DNA from: Streptomyces lincolnensis | GTDB lineage: Bacteria > Actinomycetota > Actinomycetes > Streptomycetales > Streptomycetaceae | Assembly (NCBI RefSeq): GCF_021173675.1 | Contig: NZ_JAIHON010000004.1 | Location: forward strand, 496,001-560,000 | Direction: 5' to 3' | Length of the DNA stretch: 64,000 bases | Shown here: positions 55,591 through 63,937 of the stretch, in pieces | Position numbering within the stretch: position 1 is the first letter of the stretch | Layout of the letters: each line of letters begins with the position of its first letter | Position numbers and translations under genes: made by a program | Notes under the pieces: generated by a model | Databases searched by the model: none | Seen by the model: the letters and a program-made list of their open reading frames with translations, nothing else | Told to the model about the DNA's origin: nothing

Positions 55591-55756
55591 GCCGAGGCAC
55601 CCGCCGAGGGGGGAGGGTGCCTCAGATCCCGGACGTCCCCGCCGCGCGGTTCCTGACCCCGCACGGCGGGGATTTCAGGCCGGCGGGTCCCGCACATCCC
55701 CACGGTGTGCGGGCCCCGCCCCTTTCCCGGACGGTCCCGTAATAGGGTCAACTCCC

Positions 55757-56383
55757 GTGTCATCAGTGGCTGTTGGGGACAAGGGGCGGGACATGGGTGT
55801 GGCGATACGTACGGCGGGCGCGGCGGACCGGGAGCTGATCGTCCGGCTGCTGGACACGGCGTTCCAGGACGATCCGGTCAGTGGCTGGGTGTTTCCCGAG
55901 GCGGAGCACCGGCGGGAGAAGCACCCCGCGCTGATGGCCGCGTTCACCGACATCGTGCTCGCGGAGGGCCGTATCGATGTCACCGAGGACGGCACGGCCT
56001 GCGCGTTGTGGCTGTCCGTGCCCGCGGGCCACCAGGACGACGAGGACGGTCCGGCCCAGGTGCGGGCGGCCGTCGATCCGGAGAACGAGCGGGTCGAGGT
56101 GATCGGCAGGCTCACGGCCGGGATCCATCCCGCCGACCGGGCCCACGAGTACCTCTGGATGATCGGCGTGGCACCCGGGCGCCAGGGCGAGGGCCTGGGC
56201 ACCGCGCTCATCACGGCGGTCCTCGACCGCTGCGACCGCGAGGGTCTGCCGGCCTATCTGGAGGCGAGCAGCGCCCGCAGTCGCTCGCTGTACGAGCGGC
56301 TGGGGTACGCGCTCCTCGACCGCCCCCTGGACCTGCCGGACGGCCCGCAGATGTGGCCGATGTGGCGCGAGCCCAAGGGCTGA
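55757..56383 (+). CDS. GNAT-family N-acetyltransferase
   Basis: A 208-residue acetyltransferase with motif A in LWMIGVAPGRQGEGLGTALITAVLDRCD and C-terminal SLYERLGYALL. It belongs to the GNAT branch with an N-terminal FQDDPVSGWVFPE segment. GTG 55757 lies seven bases after TAGGGT, suggesting a leaderless mRNA; ATG 55793 with AAGGGG before it is an alternative. It has its own apparent promoter, so a link to the encapsulin operon is unproven. Confidence 0.9.
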   Translation: MSSVAVGDKGRDMGVAIRTAGAADRELIVRLLDTAFQDDPVSGWVFPEAEHRREKHPALMAAFTDIVLAEGRIDVTEDGTACALWLSVPAGHQDDEDGPAQVRAAVDPENERVEVIGRLTAGIHPADRAHEYLWMIGVAPGRQGEGLGTALITAVLDRCDREGLPAYLEASSARSRSLYERLGYALLDRPLDLPDGPQMWPMWREPKG

Positions 56384-56428
56384 GCCGGCACCGGCGCCGG
56401 GTCGGGCGGGCAGCGGTGACGACAGGGC

Positions 56429-57022
56429 CTAGGGAGCTTCCGGTACGACCGTCGCCACGATCCGCTCGACGAGGCCCTCGGGCACGCTCACCCCGGGCAG
56501 GACGCCGTCCAGGACGTCCGGCAGGGTCAGGTGCTCCAGCAGCAGCCCGAGGACCGCGAGGTAGAGCACGGTGACGGTCTCGTCGCCGCCGGGCAGCCCG
56601 GCGTCCCGGTGGAAGGCGATGCCCTCCTCCAGATCCCCGCGCACCGACTTGGTGTAGGAGGCGCGCAGTTCGGGGCGCCGGGTGGCTTCTAGGCGGAGCT
56701 CCAGCAGGGCCAGATAGCCCGTGCGGTCGCGGGTCGCGCGGCCCATCAGGTCGTGCATGAACGCGGTGACCAGGGAGCGGTCCTTGGGTCTGGTCATCAG
56801 GTCGGCCACCACGGCGGGGTCGGGCGCGAGCCGTATGTGCAACCGGGCGTCGATCTGCCGCAGCAGGTCGTCCCGGCCGGTGAAGTAGTTGGAGGCCGTG
56901 CCCACCGGCACCCCCGCCTCGGTGTCCACCGCGCGGAACGTCAGCCCGCGCGCCCCCTCGCGGGCGAGTACCTCGACACCCGCGTCGACGAGCGCGGCCC
57001 GCCGCCCCGGATTGCTGACCAT
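56429..57022 (-). CDS. TetR-family regulator
   Basis: A 197-residue TetR-type regulator with HTH RRAALVDAGVEVLAREGARGLTFRAVDTEAGVPVGTASNYFTGRDDLLRQI. Its C-terminal domain resembles that of TetR_C_6/11-like proteins. It is divergent from the DHFR-like gene, with ACAA-N6-TTGT between them, and so probably represses that gene. Confidence 0.92.
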   Translation of the reverse strand: MVSNPGRRAALVDAGVEVLAREGARGLTFRAVDTEAGVPVGTASNYFTGRDDLLRQIDARLHIRLAPDPAVVADLMTRPKDRSLVTAFMHDLMGRATRDRTGYLALLELRLEATRRPELRASYTKSVRGDLEEGIAFHRDAGLPGGDETVTVLYLAVLGLLLEHLTLPDVLDGVLPGVSVPEGLVERIVATVVPEAP

Positions 57023-57090
57023 GCGGAATCCCCTCTCCCAGTTGCGTCCGGATCCGAAAATACCCTTGCAACCACTACAAGTGAAGCACT

Positions 57091-57104
57091 ACAAATGCAG
57101 TTGT
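57091..57104. promoter_or_regulatory. Candidate TetR operator ACAA-N6-TTGT
   Basis: ACAAATGCAGTTGT is a palindrome in the 116-bp divergent region. A direct repeat of ACTACAA (57074 and 57088) overlaps it. Position and symmetry suit a TetR dimer. Confidence 0.55.
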
Positions 57105-57138
57105 TCACACGGACGCAGCCTACGGAAAGAGGCCCGGC

Positions 57139-57723
57139 TTGCGAAAGCTCACCTACTTCATCGCCTGTTCGATCGACGGCTTCATCGGGGACGAGAGCGG
57201 CGACGCGTCGTTCATGTATCCCTTCGTGGACGAGGAGTTCTTCGAGTTCCTCAAGACCGAGTACCCGGAGACCATGAGCAGCGGCGGTCGCCGGGCCCTC
57301 GGCCTCGACGACCTGGAGAACCAGAAGTTCGACACGGTCATCCAGGGCCGGGCCAGCTACGACGTGGGCCTGAAGGAAGGCATGACCAGCCCCTACGCCC
57401 ATATGCGCGAGTACGTCGCCTCGCGCACCCTGAAGGAGTCGCCCGACCCGCACGTCGAGATCGTCTCCGAGGACGTGGTCGCCAAGGTGCGCGCGCTCAA
57501 GGCGGAGGAGGGCGGCCTCGGGGTCTACCTGTGCGGCGGCTCGGTGCTCGCCGGTGAACTGCTGGACGAGGTCGACGAACTCGTCATCAAGACGTACCCG
57601 GTGGTCATCGGCAGCGGTATGCCCATGTTCGGGTCCGGCTTCGCGGTCACCGAGTTCACCCTGGAGGACGTCCGCACCTTCAAGAACGGCGTCCTGGTGA
57701 GGACGTACAGCAGGAAGCGCTGA
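57139..57723 (+). CDS. Dihydrofolate reductase-like family protein (RibD C-terminal fold)
   Basis: A 194-residue protein with the DHFR/RibD-C fold: N-terminal YFIACSIDGFIGDESGD, VIQGRASYDVGL, and the NADPH-binding loop GGLGVYLCGGSVLAGELLDEVDELVI. Stand-alone members of this family are distinct from true FolA and have unknown reductase substrates. TTG 57139 is chosen from the conserved first strand, with GGAAAGAGG upstream. Divergent from its likely TetR repressor. Confidence 0.9.
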   Translation: MRKLTYFIACSIDGFIGDESGDASFMYPFVDEEFFEFLKTEYPETMSSGGRRALGLDDLENQKFDTVIQGRASYDVGLKEGMTSPYAHMREYVASRTLKESPDPHVEIVSEDVVAKVRALKAEEGGLGVYLCGGSVLAGELLDEVDELVIKTYPVVIGSGMPMFGSGFAVTEFTLEDVRTFKNGVLVRTYSRKR

Positions 57724-57749
57724 CGGCCCGTTCGCTCTACTCTGAAGGC

Positions 57750-57977
57750 ATGGACAGCGACAAACATGTCTGTCCCGCCTGCGGACAGTCCGTCGAAACG
57801 GTCGTCCGGCGTCACAAGACGCTGGGCGCGTGGGTGCCGGTGTGGGTGGCCGGCCCGTGCCACAACCCCCGGTGCGAGGCGTACGCCGAAGAGGGCGCCG
57901 AGCCCGAATCCGCGAAGAAGCCCGAGAAGAAGTACGGCAGAGCGGCGGCCCGGAAGCCCGCCGCGAAAAAACCCTGA
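57750..57977 (+). CDS. Small zinc-ribbon protein with basic tail
   Basis: A 75-residue protein with two Cys pairs (CPACG at residues 8-12 and CHNPRC at 37-42) able to bind one zinc, then a Lys/Ala/Pro-rich tail of the kind that binds nucleic acid. ATG 57750 stands six bases after TACTCT with no ribosome site, suggesting a leaderless transcript. Not recognised beyond this. Confidence 0.75.
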   Translation: MDSDKHVCPACGQSVETVVRRHKTLGAWVPVWVAGPCHNPRCEAYAEEGAEPESAKKPEKKYGRAAARKPAAKKP

Positions 57978-58079
57978 GAAAAGTTCCCGAGCGGTGTCGA
58001 GCATCCGGAACCGGCTCCGACGTCCCCTGTGAAAGCCCCGACCGAGGGGCACGACCCGAGGCAGCGAAGGAGCGGAATC

Positions 58080-58499
58080 ATGGCGAAGTACCTGGTCATG
58101 GTGCAGGGCACGCAGGCGGACTACGAGACGATGAGCGGCAGGGCCGCGCCGGGCTCCGCCGTCTGGACCGAGAAGGACCTCCAGGCGATGTACGCCCACA
58201 TGGGCGCGATCAACGACGACCTGGCCGAGTCCGGCGAGCTGCTCGACGCACAGGGCCTGGCGGCACCGGCGCAGGCCCGGACGGTCGACATCGGCCAGGA
58301 CGGCAAGGCCGTGATCACCGACGGGCCGTACAGCGAGACGAAAGAGGTGATGGCGGGCTACTGGGTGCTGGAGTGCGCGAGCCTGGATCGGGTCACCGAG
58401 ATCGCCGAGCGCGTCAACCGCTGCCCCGTGCCCGAGGGTGCCCCCGTCTACCCGGTGGTGATCCGGCAGATCATGGGCGGCGCCGGGGACATCGACTGA
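58080..58499 (+). CDS. YCII-related (DGPF) domain protein, partner of ECF42
   Basis: A 139-residue protein of the YCII/DGPF family: KYLVMVQGT at the start, TDGPYSETKEVMAGYWVLECASLDRVTEIAERV with the DGPY motif, and PVYPVVIRQIM at the end. DGPF proteins are the constant neighbours and likely targets of ECF42 sigma factors. ATG 58080 follows GAAGGAG. The ECF gene starts four bases after its stop. Confidence 0.93.
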   Translation: MAKYLVMVQGTQADYETMSGRAAPGSAVWTEKDLQAMYAHMGAINDDLAESGELLDAQGLAAPAQARTVDIGQDGKAVITDGPYSETKEVMAGYWVLECASLDRVTEIAERVNRCPVPEGAPVYPVVIRQIMGGAGDID

Positions 58500-58503
58500 C
58501 ACC

Positions 58504-59721
58504 GTGAGAGGCACCACCGACGCGATCGAGGACCTGCGCCGTCACGCGCCGCAGGTCCTCGGCGCGCTGGTCAGGCGGTACGGCCATTTCGACACCGCCG
58601 AGGACGCCGTACAGGAGGCACTGCTCGCCGCGGCCGGGCAGTGGCCCTCGGAAGGGGTGCCGGAGAACCCGCGCGGGTGGCTGATCAGGGTCGCCTCGCG
58701 GCGGCTGACCGACGCGCTCCGGTCGGAGGAGGCGCGGCGGGCGCGGGAGGAGCGGGTGGCGGCGCTGGCTCCTCGCGACGCGTTCGTCACCACGGACGAC
58801 CGGGCGCCGCGCGAGGACGACACCCTCTCGCTGCTCTTCCTGTGCTGCCATCCCGGTCTGACCCCGTCCGCGCAGATCGCGCTCACCCTGCGCGCGGTCG
58901 GCGGTCTGACCACGGCGGAGATCGCCCGCGCGTATCTGGTGCCCGAGACGACCATGGCGCAGCGGATCAGCCGGGCCAAGCAGAAGGTGCGCGGAGTGCG
59001 GTTCGGGCGGCCCGACGACTGGGGTCGGCGCCTGCCCGCCGTCCTGCACACCCTCTACCTGATCTTCAACGAGGGCCATACGGCGACCTCGGGCCCCAGC
59101 CTCCAGCGGCGCGACCTGGCCGGGGAGGCGATCCGGCTGACCCGAGAGGTGCACCGGCTGCTCCCCGACAACGGCGAGGTGGCCGGACTCCTCGCCCTGA
59201 TGCTGCTCACCGACGCCCGCCGCGACGCCCGCACCGGGAAGCACGGCGAGCTGATCCCGCTCGACGAACAGGACCGCGACCGCTGGGACAAGGCCGCGAT
59301 CGAGGAGGGCGTCGCCCTGGTCACCCGGGCCCTCGGCAGCGGACCCGCCGGCCCCTACCAGCTGCGGGCCGCCATCACCGCCGTACACGACGAGGCCCCG
59401 TCCGCCGAGGCCACGGACTGGCGCGAGATCCTCGGCCTCTACGACGTCCTCCTGCGCCTGGTGCCCGGCCCCGTCGAACGCCTGGGCCGCGCGGTCGCCG
59501 TCGCCATGGTCCACGGTCCGCGCGCCGGGCTCGCCGAACTCGACGCGCTGGAGGACGAGTTGAGCGCGGGACATCGGCTCGACGCGGTCCGCGGGCATCT
59601 GCTGGAGCGTGCCGGAGCGTACGAAGAGGCCCGCGCCGCCTACGAGTCGGCGGCCGGGAAGACCCTGAGCGGGCCGGAACAGCGGTATCTGCGGGAGCGG
59701 GCGGCGCGGTTGAAGGGGTGA
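58504..59721 (+). CDS. ECF42-type sigma factor with C-terminal extension
   Basis: A 405-residue sigma factor. Region 2 lies in FDTAEDAVQEALLAAAGQWPSEGVPENPRGWLIRVASRRLTD and region 4 in IALTLRAVGGLTTAEIARAYLVPETTMAQRISRAKQKVR. About 200 C-terminal residues (LFNEGHTAT to ARAAYESAAGKTLSGPEQRYL) include TPR-like helices. There is no anti-sigma gene; the extension is thought to control activity in this group. GTG 58504 is four bases from the DGPF gene. Confidence 0.94.
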   Translation: MRGTTDAIEDLRRHAPQVLGALVRRYGHFDTAEDAVQEALLAAAGQWPSEGVPENPRGWLIRVASRRLTDALRSEEARRAREERVAALAPRDAFVTTDDRAPREDDTLSLLFLCCHPGLTPSAQIALTLRAVGGLTTAEIARAYLVPETTMAQRISRAKQKVRGVRFGRPDDWGRRLPAVLHTLYLIFNEGHTATSGPSLQRRDLAGEAIRLTREVHRLLPDNGEVAGLLALMLLTDARRDARTGKHGELIPLDEQDRDRWDKAAIEEGVALVTRALGSGPAGPYQLRAAITAVHDEAPSAEATDWREILGLYDVLLRLVPGPVERLGRAVAVAMVHGPRAGLAELDALEDELSAGHRLDAVRGHLLERAGAYEEARAAYESAAGKTLSGPEQRYLRERAARLKG

Positions 59722-59840
59722 AGGGGGCGGCGCCGGTTGTGACGGTGGGTCGTCGTGGTGCGGGCGGTTCCAGGAGACCCGGGGCCCGAGCCGCACGGCA
59801 CGGGCGGAGGAGCGGGAGACCGGCGGCTGCGCCCACGGCG

Positions 59841-60584
59841 TCATGTGCCGGGCCGGCCGCCCGTCTCCGGGTCCCGGCCCGTCAGGCAGTACAGGCCGCC
59901 GGCCGGATCACGCATCACCGTCCAACTGGCGCCGGCGCCGACCGTCGTGGCGCCCAGCCGCTCGTGCTCGGCGCGGGTCGCCTCGATGTCGGCGCAGGCG
60001 AGGTCGAGGTGGGCGGAGGCCGGGCGCTCCTCGCCGAGCCGTTGCAGCAGGACGCGGATCGGCAGGCCGGGCGGCGGCACGAGCGCGTGGAACTCGGGGA
60101 GGGAGCTGGGGCGGAGCTCCCAGTCGGGCAGCAGCGCGCTCCAGAAGGCGACTTCGGCGTGGTAGGACGAGGGCGGGACGTCGAGGCAGACCTGGTCCAG
60201 GCGGCTGCCGCGCACCACCGGCGGCCGGACCGACCCGCCGTGCCACCGCACCGCGCAGAACGGCAGACCGGCGGGGGAGCGGAGCACCACCAGGGTGTCC
60301 TCGGCGCTCACCGTCCGCGCCCCGAGCCGCAGCGCCGACGCCACGAACTCCGCTACGTCGGCCACCCCGAGGTCGAGATGCGCGCCGCCCTCGCCGTCGA
60401 GCACCCCCTGCACCCGGACGCAGGCGTCGGCCCCGTCCGGCAGCAGGGTGACGAACTCCTGCCGCTCGCCGCGCGGTTCGGACAGCCGCGTGTCCGTGAC
60501 CGCGGTCCAGAACGCGCGGGCCCGGCCGAACCGGTCGTAGGGACGGTCGATGAAGGCGTCGGTCCACAGCGCGGTTCGGCTCAT
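59841..60584 (-). CDS. VOC (glyoxalase/bleomycin-resistance-like) family protein
   Basis: A 247-residue protein with two tandem VOC beta-alpha-beta-beta-beta modules (residues 3-120 and 128-240); AHLDLGVADV and AHLDLACADI mark the two equivalent strands with potential metal-ligand His. Could be a dioxygenase-like or antibiotic-binding protein; ligand unknown. Confidence 0.88.
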   Translation of the reverse strand: MSRTALWTDAFIDRPYDRFGRARAFWTAVTDTRLSEPRGERQEFVTLLPDGADACVRVQGVLDGEGGAHLDLGVADVAEFVASALRLGARTVSAEDTLVVLRSPAGLPFCAVRWHGGSVRPPVVRGSRLDQVCLDVPPSSYHAEVAFWSALLPDWELRPSSLPEFHALVPPPGLPIRVLLQRLGEERPASAHLDLACADIEATRAEHERLGATTVGAGASWTVMRDPAGGLYCLTGRDPETGGRPGT

Positions 60585-60627
60585 GACGGTGATCGTAGAG
60601 CGGGGGAGCGCAGGGGGCCCGCGGATT

Positions 60628-61038
60628 TCAGGAGCGCTGCATGAACCGCAGCATGTTCCCCGCGGGGTCCCGGAAGGCGCAGTCCCGCACGCCGTACGGC
60701 ATGTCCGTCGGCTCCTGGATCACCTCGGCGCCGGACTCCTGGACGCGGCTGAAGAGGGCGTCGACGTCGTCGGTGCTGAAGTTGACCCCGCGCAGCAGCC
60801 CCTTGGCCAGCAGCTGGGCCAGGGCCTCCCGGTCGGCCGGCGAGGTGTCCGGGTCCGCCGCGGGCGGCTCCAGCACGATCTCCACGTCCGGCTGGAGGGG
60901 CGAGCCGACGGTGACCCAGCGCATCCCCTCGAACCCGACGTCGCCGCGCACCTCGAGGCCCAGCACGTCCCGGTAGAAGGCGATCGCCTTGTCGTGGTCG
61001 TCGACGGCGATGAAGCAGTGGTGCAGTTTCACGTCCAT
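60628..61038 (-). CDS. VOC family protein
   Basis: A 136-residue single-chain VOC protein: LHHCFIAVDDHDKAIAFYRDVLGLEVRGDV (first metal His) and GVNFSTDDVDALFSRVQESGAEVIQEPTDMPYGVRDCAFRDPAGNMLRFMQ (Glu ligand region). It probably works as a dimer. It lies ten bases downstream of an AraC-type regulator, a pairing frequent in Streptomyces. Confidence 0.92.
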   Translation of the reverse strand: MDVKLHHCFIAVDDHDKAIAFYRDVLGLEVRGDVGFEGMRWVTVGSPLQPDVEIVLEPPAADPDTSPADREALAQLLAKGLLRGVNFSTDDVDALFSRVQESGAEVIQEPTDMPYGVRDCAFRDPAGNMLRFMQRS

Positions 61039-61047
61039 GGGCTCACG

Positions 61048-61473
61048 CTAGGCGCCCGGGCCCGGTCGTGCAGGTCTTCTGGGGCGGGTGTACTTGCGGG
61101 CCACGCAGGGCGGGATCGCGGCGCTCGCCTCGTGGGAGCGGGCCTTGTAGGCGCTCGGGGTCTCGCCGACCAGTTCCGTGAAACGGGAGCTGAAGGAGCC
61201 GAGGGAGGTGCAGCCGACGGCCATGCACACCTCGGTCACGGAGAGGTCCCCGCGGCGCAGCAGGGCCTTGGCGCGCTCGATGCGCCGGGTCATCAGGTAG
61301 CCGTACGGCGTCTCGCCGAACGCCTCGCGGAAGCTGCGCTGGAAATGGCCGGGTGACATCAGCGCGGTGCGCGCGAGCGCGGTGACGTCGAGCGGCTCGG
61401 TGTACTCGCGGTCCATCCGGTCGCGCGCCCGACGCAGCCGGACCAGGTCGTCGAGGTTCACACGGGCCAGCAT
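61048..61473 (-). CDS. AraC-family regulator (HTH domain only)
   Basis: A 141-residue protein that is essentially the AraC double HTH: LDVTALARTALMSPGHFQRSFREAFGETPYGYLMTRRIERAKALLRRGDLSVTEVCMAVGCTSLGSFSSRFTELVG. There is no N-terminal sensor domain. ATG 61473 is chosen at the conserved MLARVNLDDL; an ATG at 61560 would add 29 residues. Cotranscribed with the VOC gene. Confidence 0.9.
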   Translation of the reverse strand: MLARVNLDDLVRLRRARDRMDREYTEPLDVTALARTALMSPGHFQRSFREAFGETPYGYLMTRRIERAKALLRRGDLSVTEVCMAVGCTSLGSFSSRFTELVGETPSAYKARSHEASAAIPPCVARKYTRPRRPARPGPGA

Positions 61474-61566
61474 CGCACGCGCCGTCTTCACCCGTGTGCG
61501 TGTTTCCTGGGACAGCCTTTGCCCCGGGTTCGCCTCGACGTGGCCTGCGCTTGTTTGCATGGGGGA

Positions 61567-62727
61567 ATGGACCACATCACGTTGCTCGTGGCGGTCGTCA
61601 TCGTCACGGCGCTGGCCTTCGACTTCACCAACGGATTCCACGACACGGCGAACGCGATGGCCACCTCCATCGCCACCGGCGCCCTCAAACCGAGAACAGC
61701 GGTGATCATCAGCGGCGTCCTGAACGTCGTCGGCGCCTTCCTGTCCACCGAGGTCGCCAAGACGATCTCCGGCGGCATCGTGGACGACACCCTGGTCACT
61801 CCCGGCATGATCTTCGCCGGACTGGTCGGGGCCATCCTGTGGAACCTGATGACCTGGCTGGTCGGGCTGCCGTCGAGCTCCTCGCACGCGCTGTTCGGCG
61901 GGCTGATCGGAGCGGTGTGGGTCGGTGCGGGCGCCCACGGCGTGCACTTCGACAAGGTGGTCGAGAAGGTACTGATCCCGGCGGTGGCCTCGCCGATCGT
62001 GGCCGGGGTGGCGGCGCTGCTGGCGACCTACCTCGCCTACAGGCTCACCGCACGCGCCCGCGAGAAGTCGGTGACCAGGGGCTTCCGGGCCGGACAGATC
62101 GCCTCCGCCTCGCTGGTCTCGCTCGCGCACGGCACGAACGACGCCCAGAAGACCATGGGCGTCATCACGCTGACCCTGATCTCGGCGGGCGCACTCGGCC
62201 ATGACGCCGGCCCGCCGGTGTGGGTGATCGCGTCCGCGGGTCTGGCCATCGGCCTGGGCACCTACCTGGGCGGCTGGCGGATCATCCGCACCATGGGCAA
62301 GGGCCTCACCGAGATCCAGTCGCCCCAGGGCTTCGCCGCCGAGACCGCCTCCACCACGGTCATCCTGACCTCCGCCCACCTCGGCTTCGCCCTGTCCACC
62401 ACCCAGGTCGCCTCGGGCAGCATCCTCGGCGCGGGCCTCGGCCGGCGCCTCGCGGAGGTCCGCTGGGGCGTCGCGGGCAAGATGGTCGTCGCCTGGCTGA
62501 TCACGCTGCCGGCCGCGGCGCTGGTCGGCGGTGTCTCCGCGAGCGTGGTCGTCAACGGCGGGGACCTCGGCACCATCGTGGTCGCGCTGGTCGGCGCGGC
62601 CGTAGCCGCGGGCATCGTCGTCCTCTCCCGGCGCAACCCGGTGAGCGCCAACAACGTCAACGACGCCCACGAAGTCGCCATCCGCGCCACCACGCCGGCC
62701 GACGCCGACGTCCGTACGGCCGCCTGA
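61567..62727 (+). CDS. pit: Low-affinity inorganic phosphate transporter (Pit family)
   Basis: A 386-residue symporter with about ten hydrophobic helices and both inverted Pit signatures, FDFTNGFHDTANAMAT near the N-terminus and SLAHGTNDAQKTMG in the middle. It takes up metal-phosphate complexes with protons. ATG 61567 follows GGGGG. Followed by a small membrane protein and PPK2, forming a phosphate/polyphosphate module. Confidence 0.94.
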   Translation: MDHITLLVAVVIVTALAFDFTNGFHDTANAMATSIATGALKPRTAVIISGVLNVVGAFLSTEVAKTISGGIVDDTLVTPGMIFAGLVGAILWNLMTWLVGLPSSSSHALFGGLIGAVWVGAGAHGVHFDKVVEKVLIPAVASPIVAGVAALLATYLAYRLTARAREKSVTRGFRAGQIASASLVSLAHGTNDAQKTMGVITLTLISAGALGHDAGPPVWVIASAGLAIGLGTYLGGWRIIRTMGKGLTEIQSPQGFAAETASTTVILTSAHLGFALSTTQVASGSILGAGLGRRLAEVRWGVAGKMVVAWLITLPAAALVGGVSASVVVNGGDLGTIVVALVGAAVAAGIVVLSRRNPVSANNVNDAHEVAIRATTPADADVRTAA

Positions 62728-62744
62728 GCCAAGGGAGTTCACAC

Positions 62745-63005
62745 ATGAGCCTCGACTGGACCGCACTCGGCCAGGTCACCGCGGTGAGCATCGGCGTCAC
62801 CGTCGCCGTGGTCGTCGTCTTCGCCCTCGGCGTCCTCGGCCTCGGCCGCCTCGAAGGGGCGCGCGAGCAGGAGGCCACTGGGGAGGGCGGCGGGGAGGGC
62901 GGCGGCACCTCCGCCCTCGGCTTCGCGCAGGCCACCCTCTGCTTCGCCGCGTGCGCCGCGGTGGTGGCGTACGGCATCTACCTGATCGTGCCGCAGTTCC
63001 ACTGA
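62745..63005 (+). CDS. Small two-helix membrane protein of the Pit operon
   Basis: An 86-residue protein with two hydrophobic helices (about 10-35 and 58-82) separated by a Gly/Glu-rich loop. It is not recognised as a named family. AAGGGAG lies seven bases before ATG 62745, 18 bp after pit, so cotranslation with pit is likely. Confidence 0.85.
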   Translation: MSLDWTALGQVTAVSIGVTVAVVVVFALGVLGLGRLEGAREQEATGEGGGEGGGTSALGFAQATLCFAACAAVVAYGIYLIVPQFH

Positions 63006-63037
63006 CCGGAAGTCCACTGACCGGAAGGCAGGGCCAG

Positions 63038-63937
63038 ATGGCGACCTCACCCTTGTTGTCCGAGCTGACCGACCTGCGGGTCGACTACAGCGACCACGAC
63101 GACCCCGTCCTCGTCCGGCCGGACGGCAGCCCGGTCGACACCTGGCGGGAGAACTACCCGTATCCGCACCGCATGCAGCGCGCGGAGTACGACCTGCACA
63201 AACGGCTCCAGCAGATCGAGCTGCTGAAGCTCCAGAGCTGGATCAAGGAGACCGGGCGCCGGCTGGTCATAGTGTTCGAGGGCCGGGACGCGGCCGGCAA
63301 GGGCGGCACCATCAAGCGGTTCACCGAGCACCTCAACCCGCGCGGCGCCCGGGTGGTGGCCCTGGAGAAGCCGACCGAGCGCGAGCGCGGCCAGTGGTAC
63401 TTCCAGCGGTACGTCGAACACCTGCCGACCGCCGGCGAGATCGTGCTCTTCGACCGGTCCTGGTACAACCGGGCCGGCGTCGAACGGGTCATGGGCTTCT
63501 GCACCGACGACGAGTACCAGCGCTTCACGCGCCAGGCGCCGCTGTTCGAGCGGATGCTCGTGGACGACGGCGTCGACCTGGTGAAGTTCTGGTTCTCGGT
63601 CTCGCAGGGCGAGCAGCGCACCCGCTTCACGATCCGCCGGATCGACCCCGTACGGCAGTGGAAGCTCAGCCCGATGGATCTGGCCTCGCTGGACCGCTGG
63701 GACGACTACACCGCCGCCAAGGTCGCCATGTTCCGGGCGACGGACACCGAGTACGCGCCCTGGACCGTGGTCAAGAGCAACGACAAGAAGCGGGCCCGCG
63801 TCGAGGCCATGCGCAGTGTGCTGGCACGCTTCGACTACTCCGACAAGGACGAGGAGGTCGTCGGCGTCCCCGACCCCCGGATCGTGGGCGCGGCGGCGGG
63901 GCTGCTGGAGGCGGGGGAGGACGACACGGGGAGTTGA
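63038..63937 (+). CDS. ppk2: Polyphosphate kinase 2
   Basis: A 299-residue PPK2 enzyme with Walker A FEGRDAAGKGGTIKRF, the basic YFQRYVEHLPTAGEIVLFDRSWYNRAGVERVMGF segment (Walker B and lid) and KFWFSVSQGEQRTRF. PPK2 transfers phosphate between polyphosphate and nucleotides; single-domain members favour NDP phosphorylation. ATG 63038 follows GGAAGGCAGGG. Gene order pit, small protein, ppk2 fits joint phosphate handling. Confidence 0.95.
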   Translation: MATSPLLSELTDLRVDYSDHDDPVLVRPDGSPVDTWRENYPYPHRMQRAEYDLHKRLQQIELLKLQSWIKETGRRLVIVFEGRDAAGKGGTIKRFTEHLNPRGARVVALEKPTERERGQWYFQRYVEHLPTAGEIVLFDRSWYNRAGVERVMGFCTDDEYQRFTRQAPLFERMLVDDGVDLVKFWFSVSQGEQRTRFTIRRIDPVRQWKLSPMDLASLDRWDDYTAAKVAMFRATDTEYAPWTVVKSNDKKRARVEAMRSVLARFDYSDKDEEVVGVPDPRIVGAAAGLLEAGEDDTGS

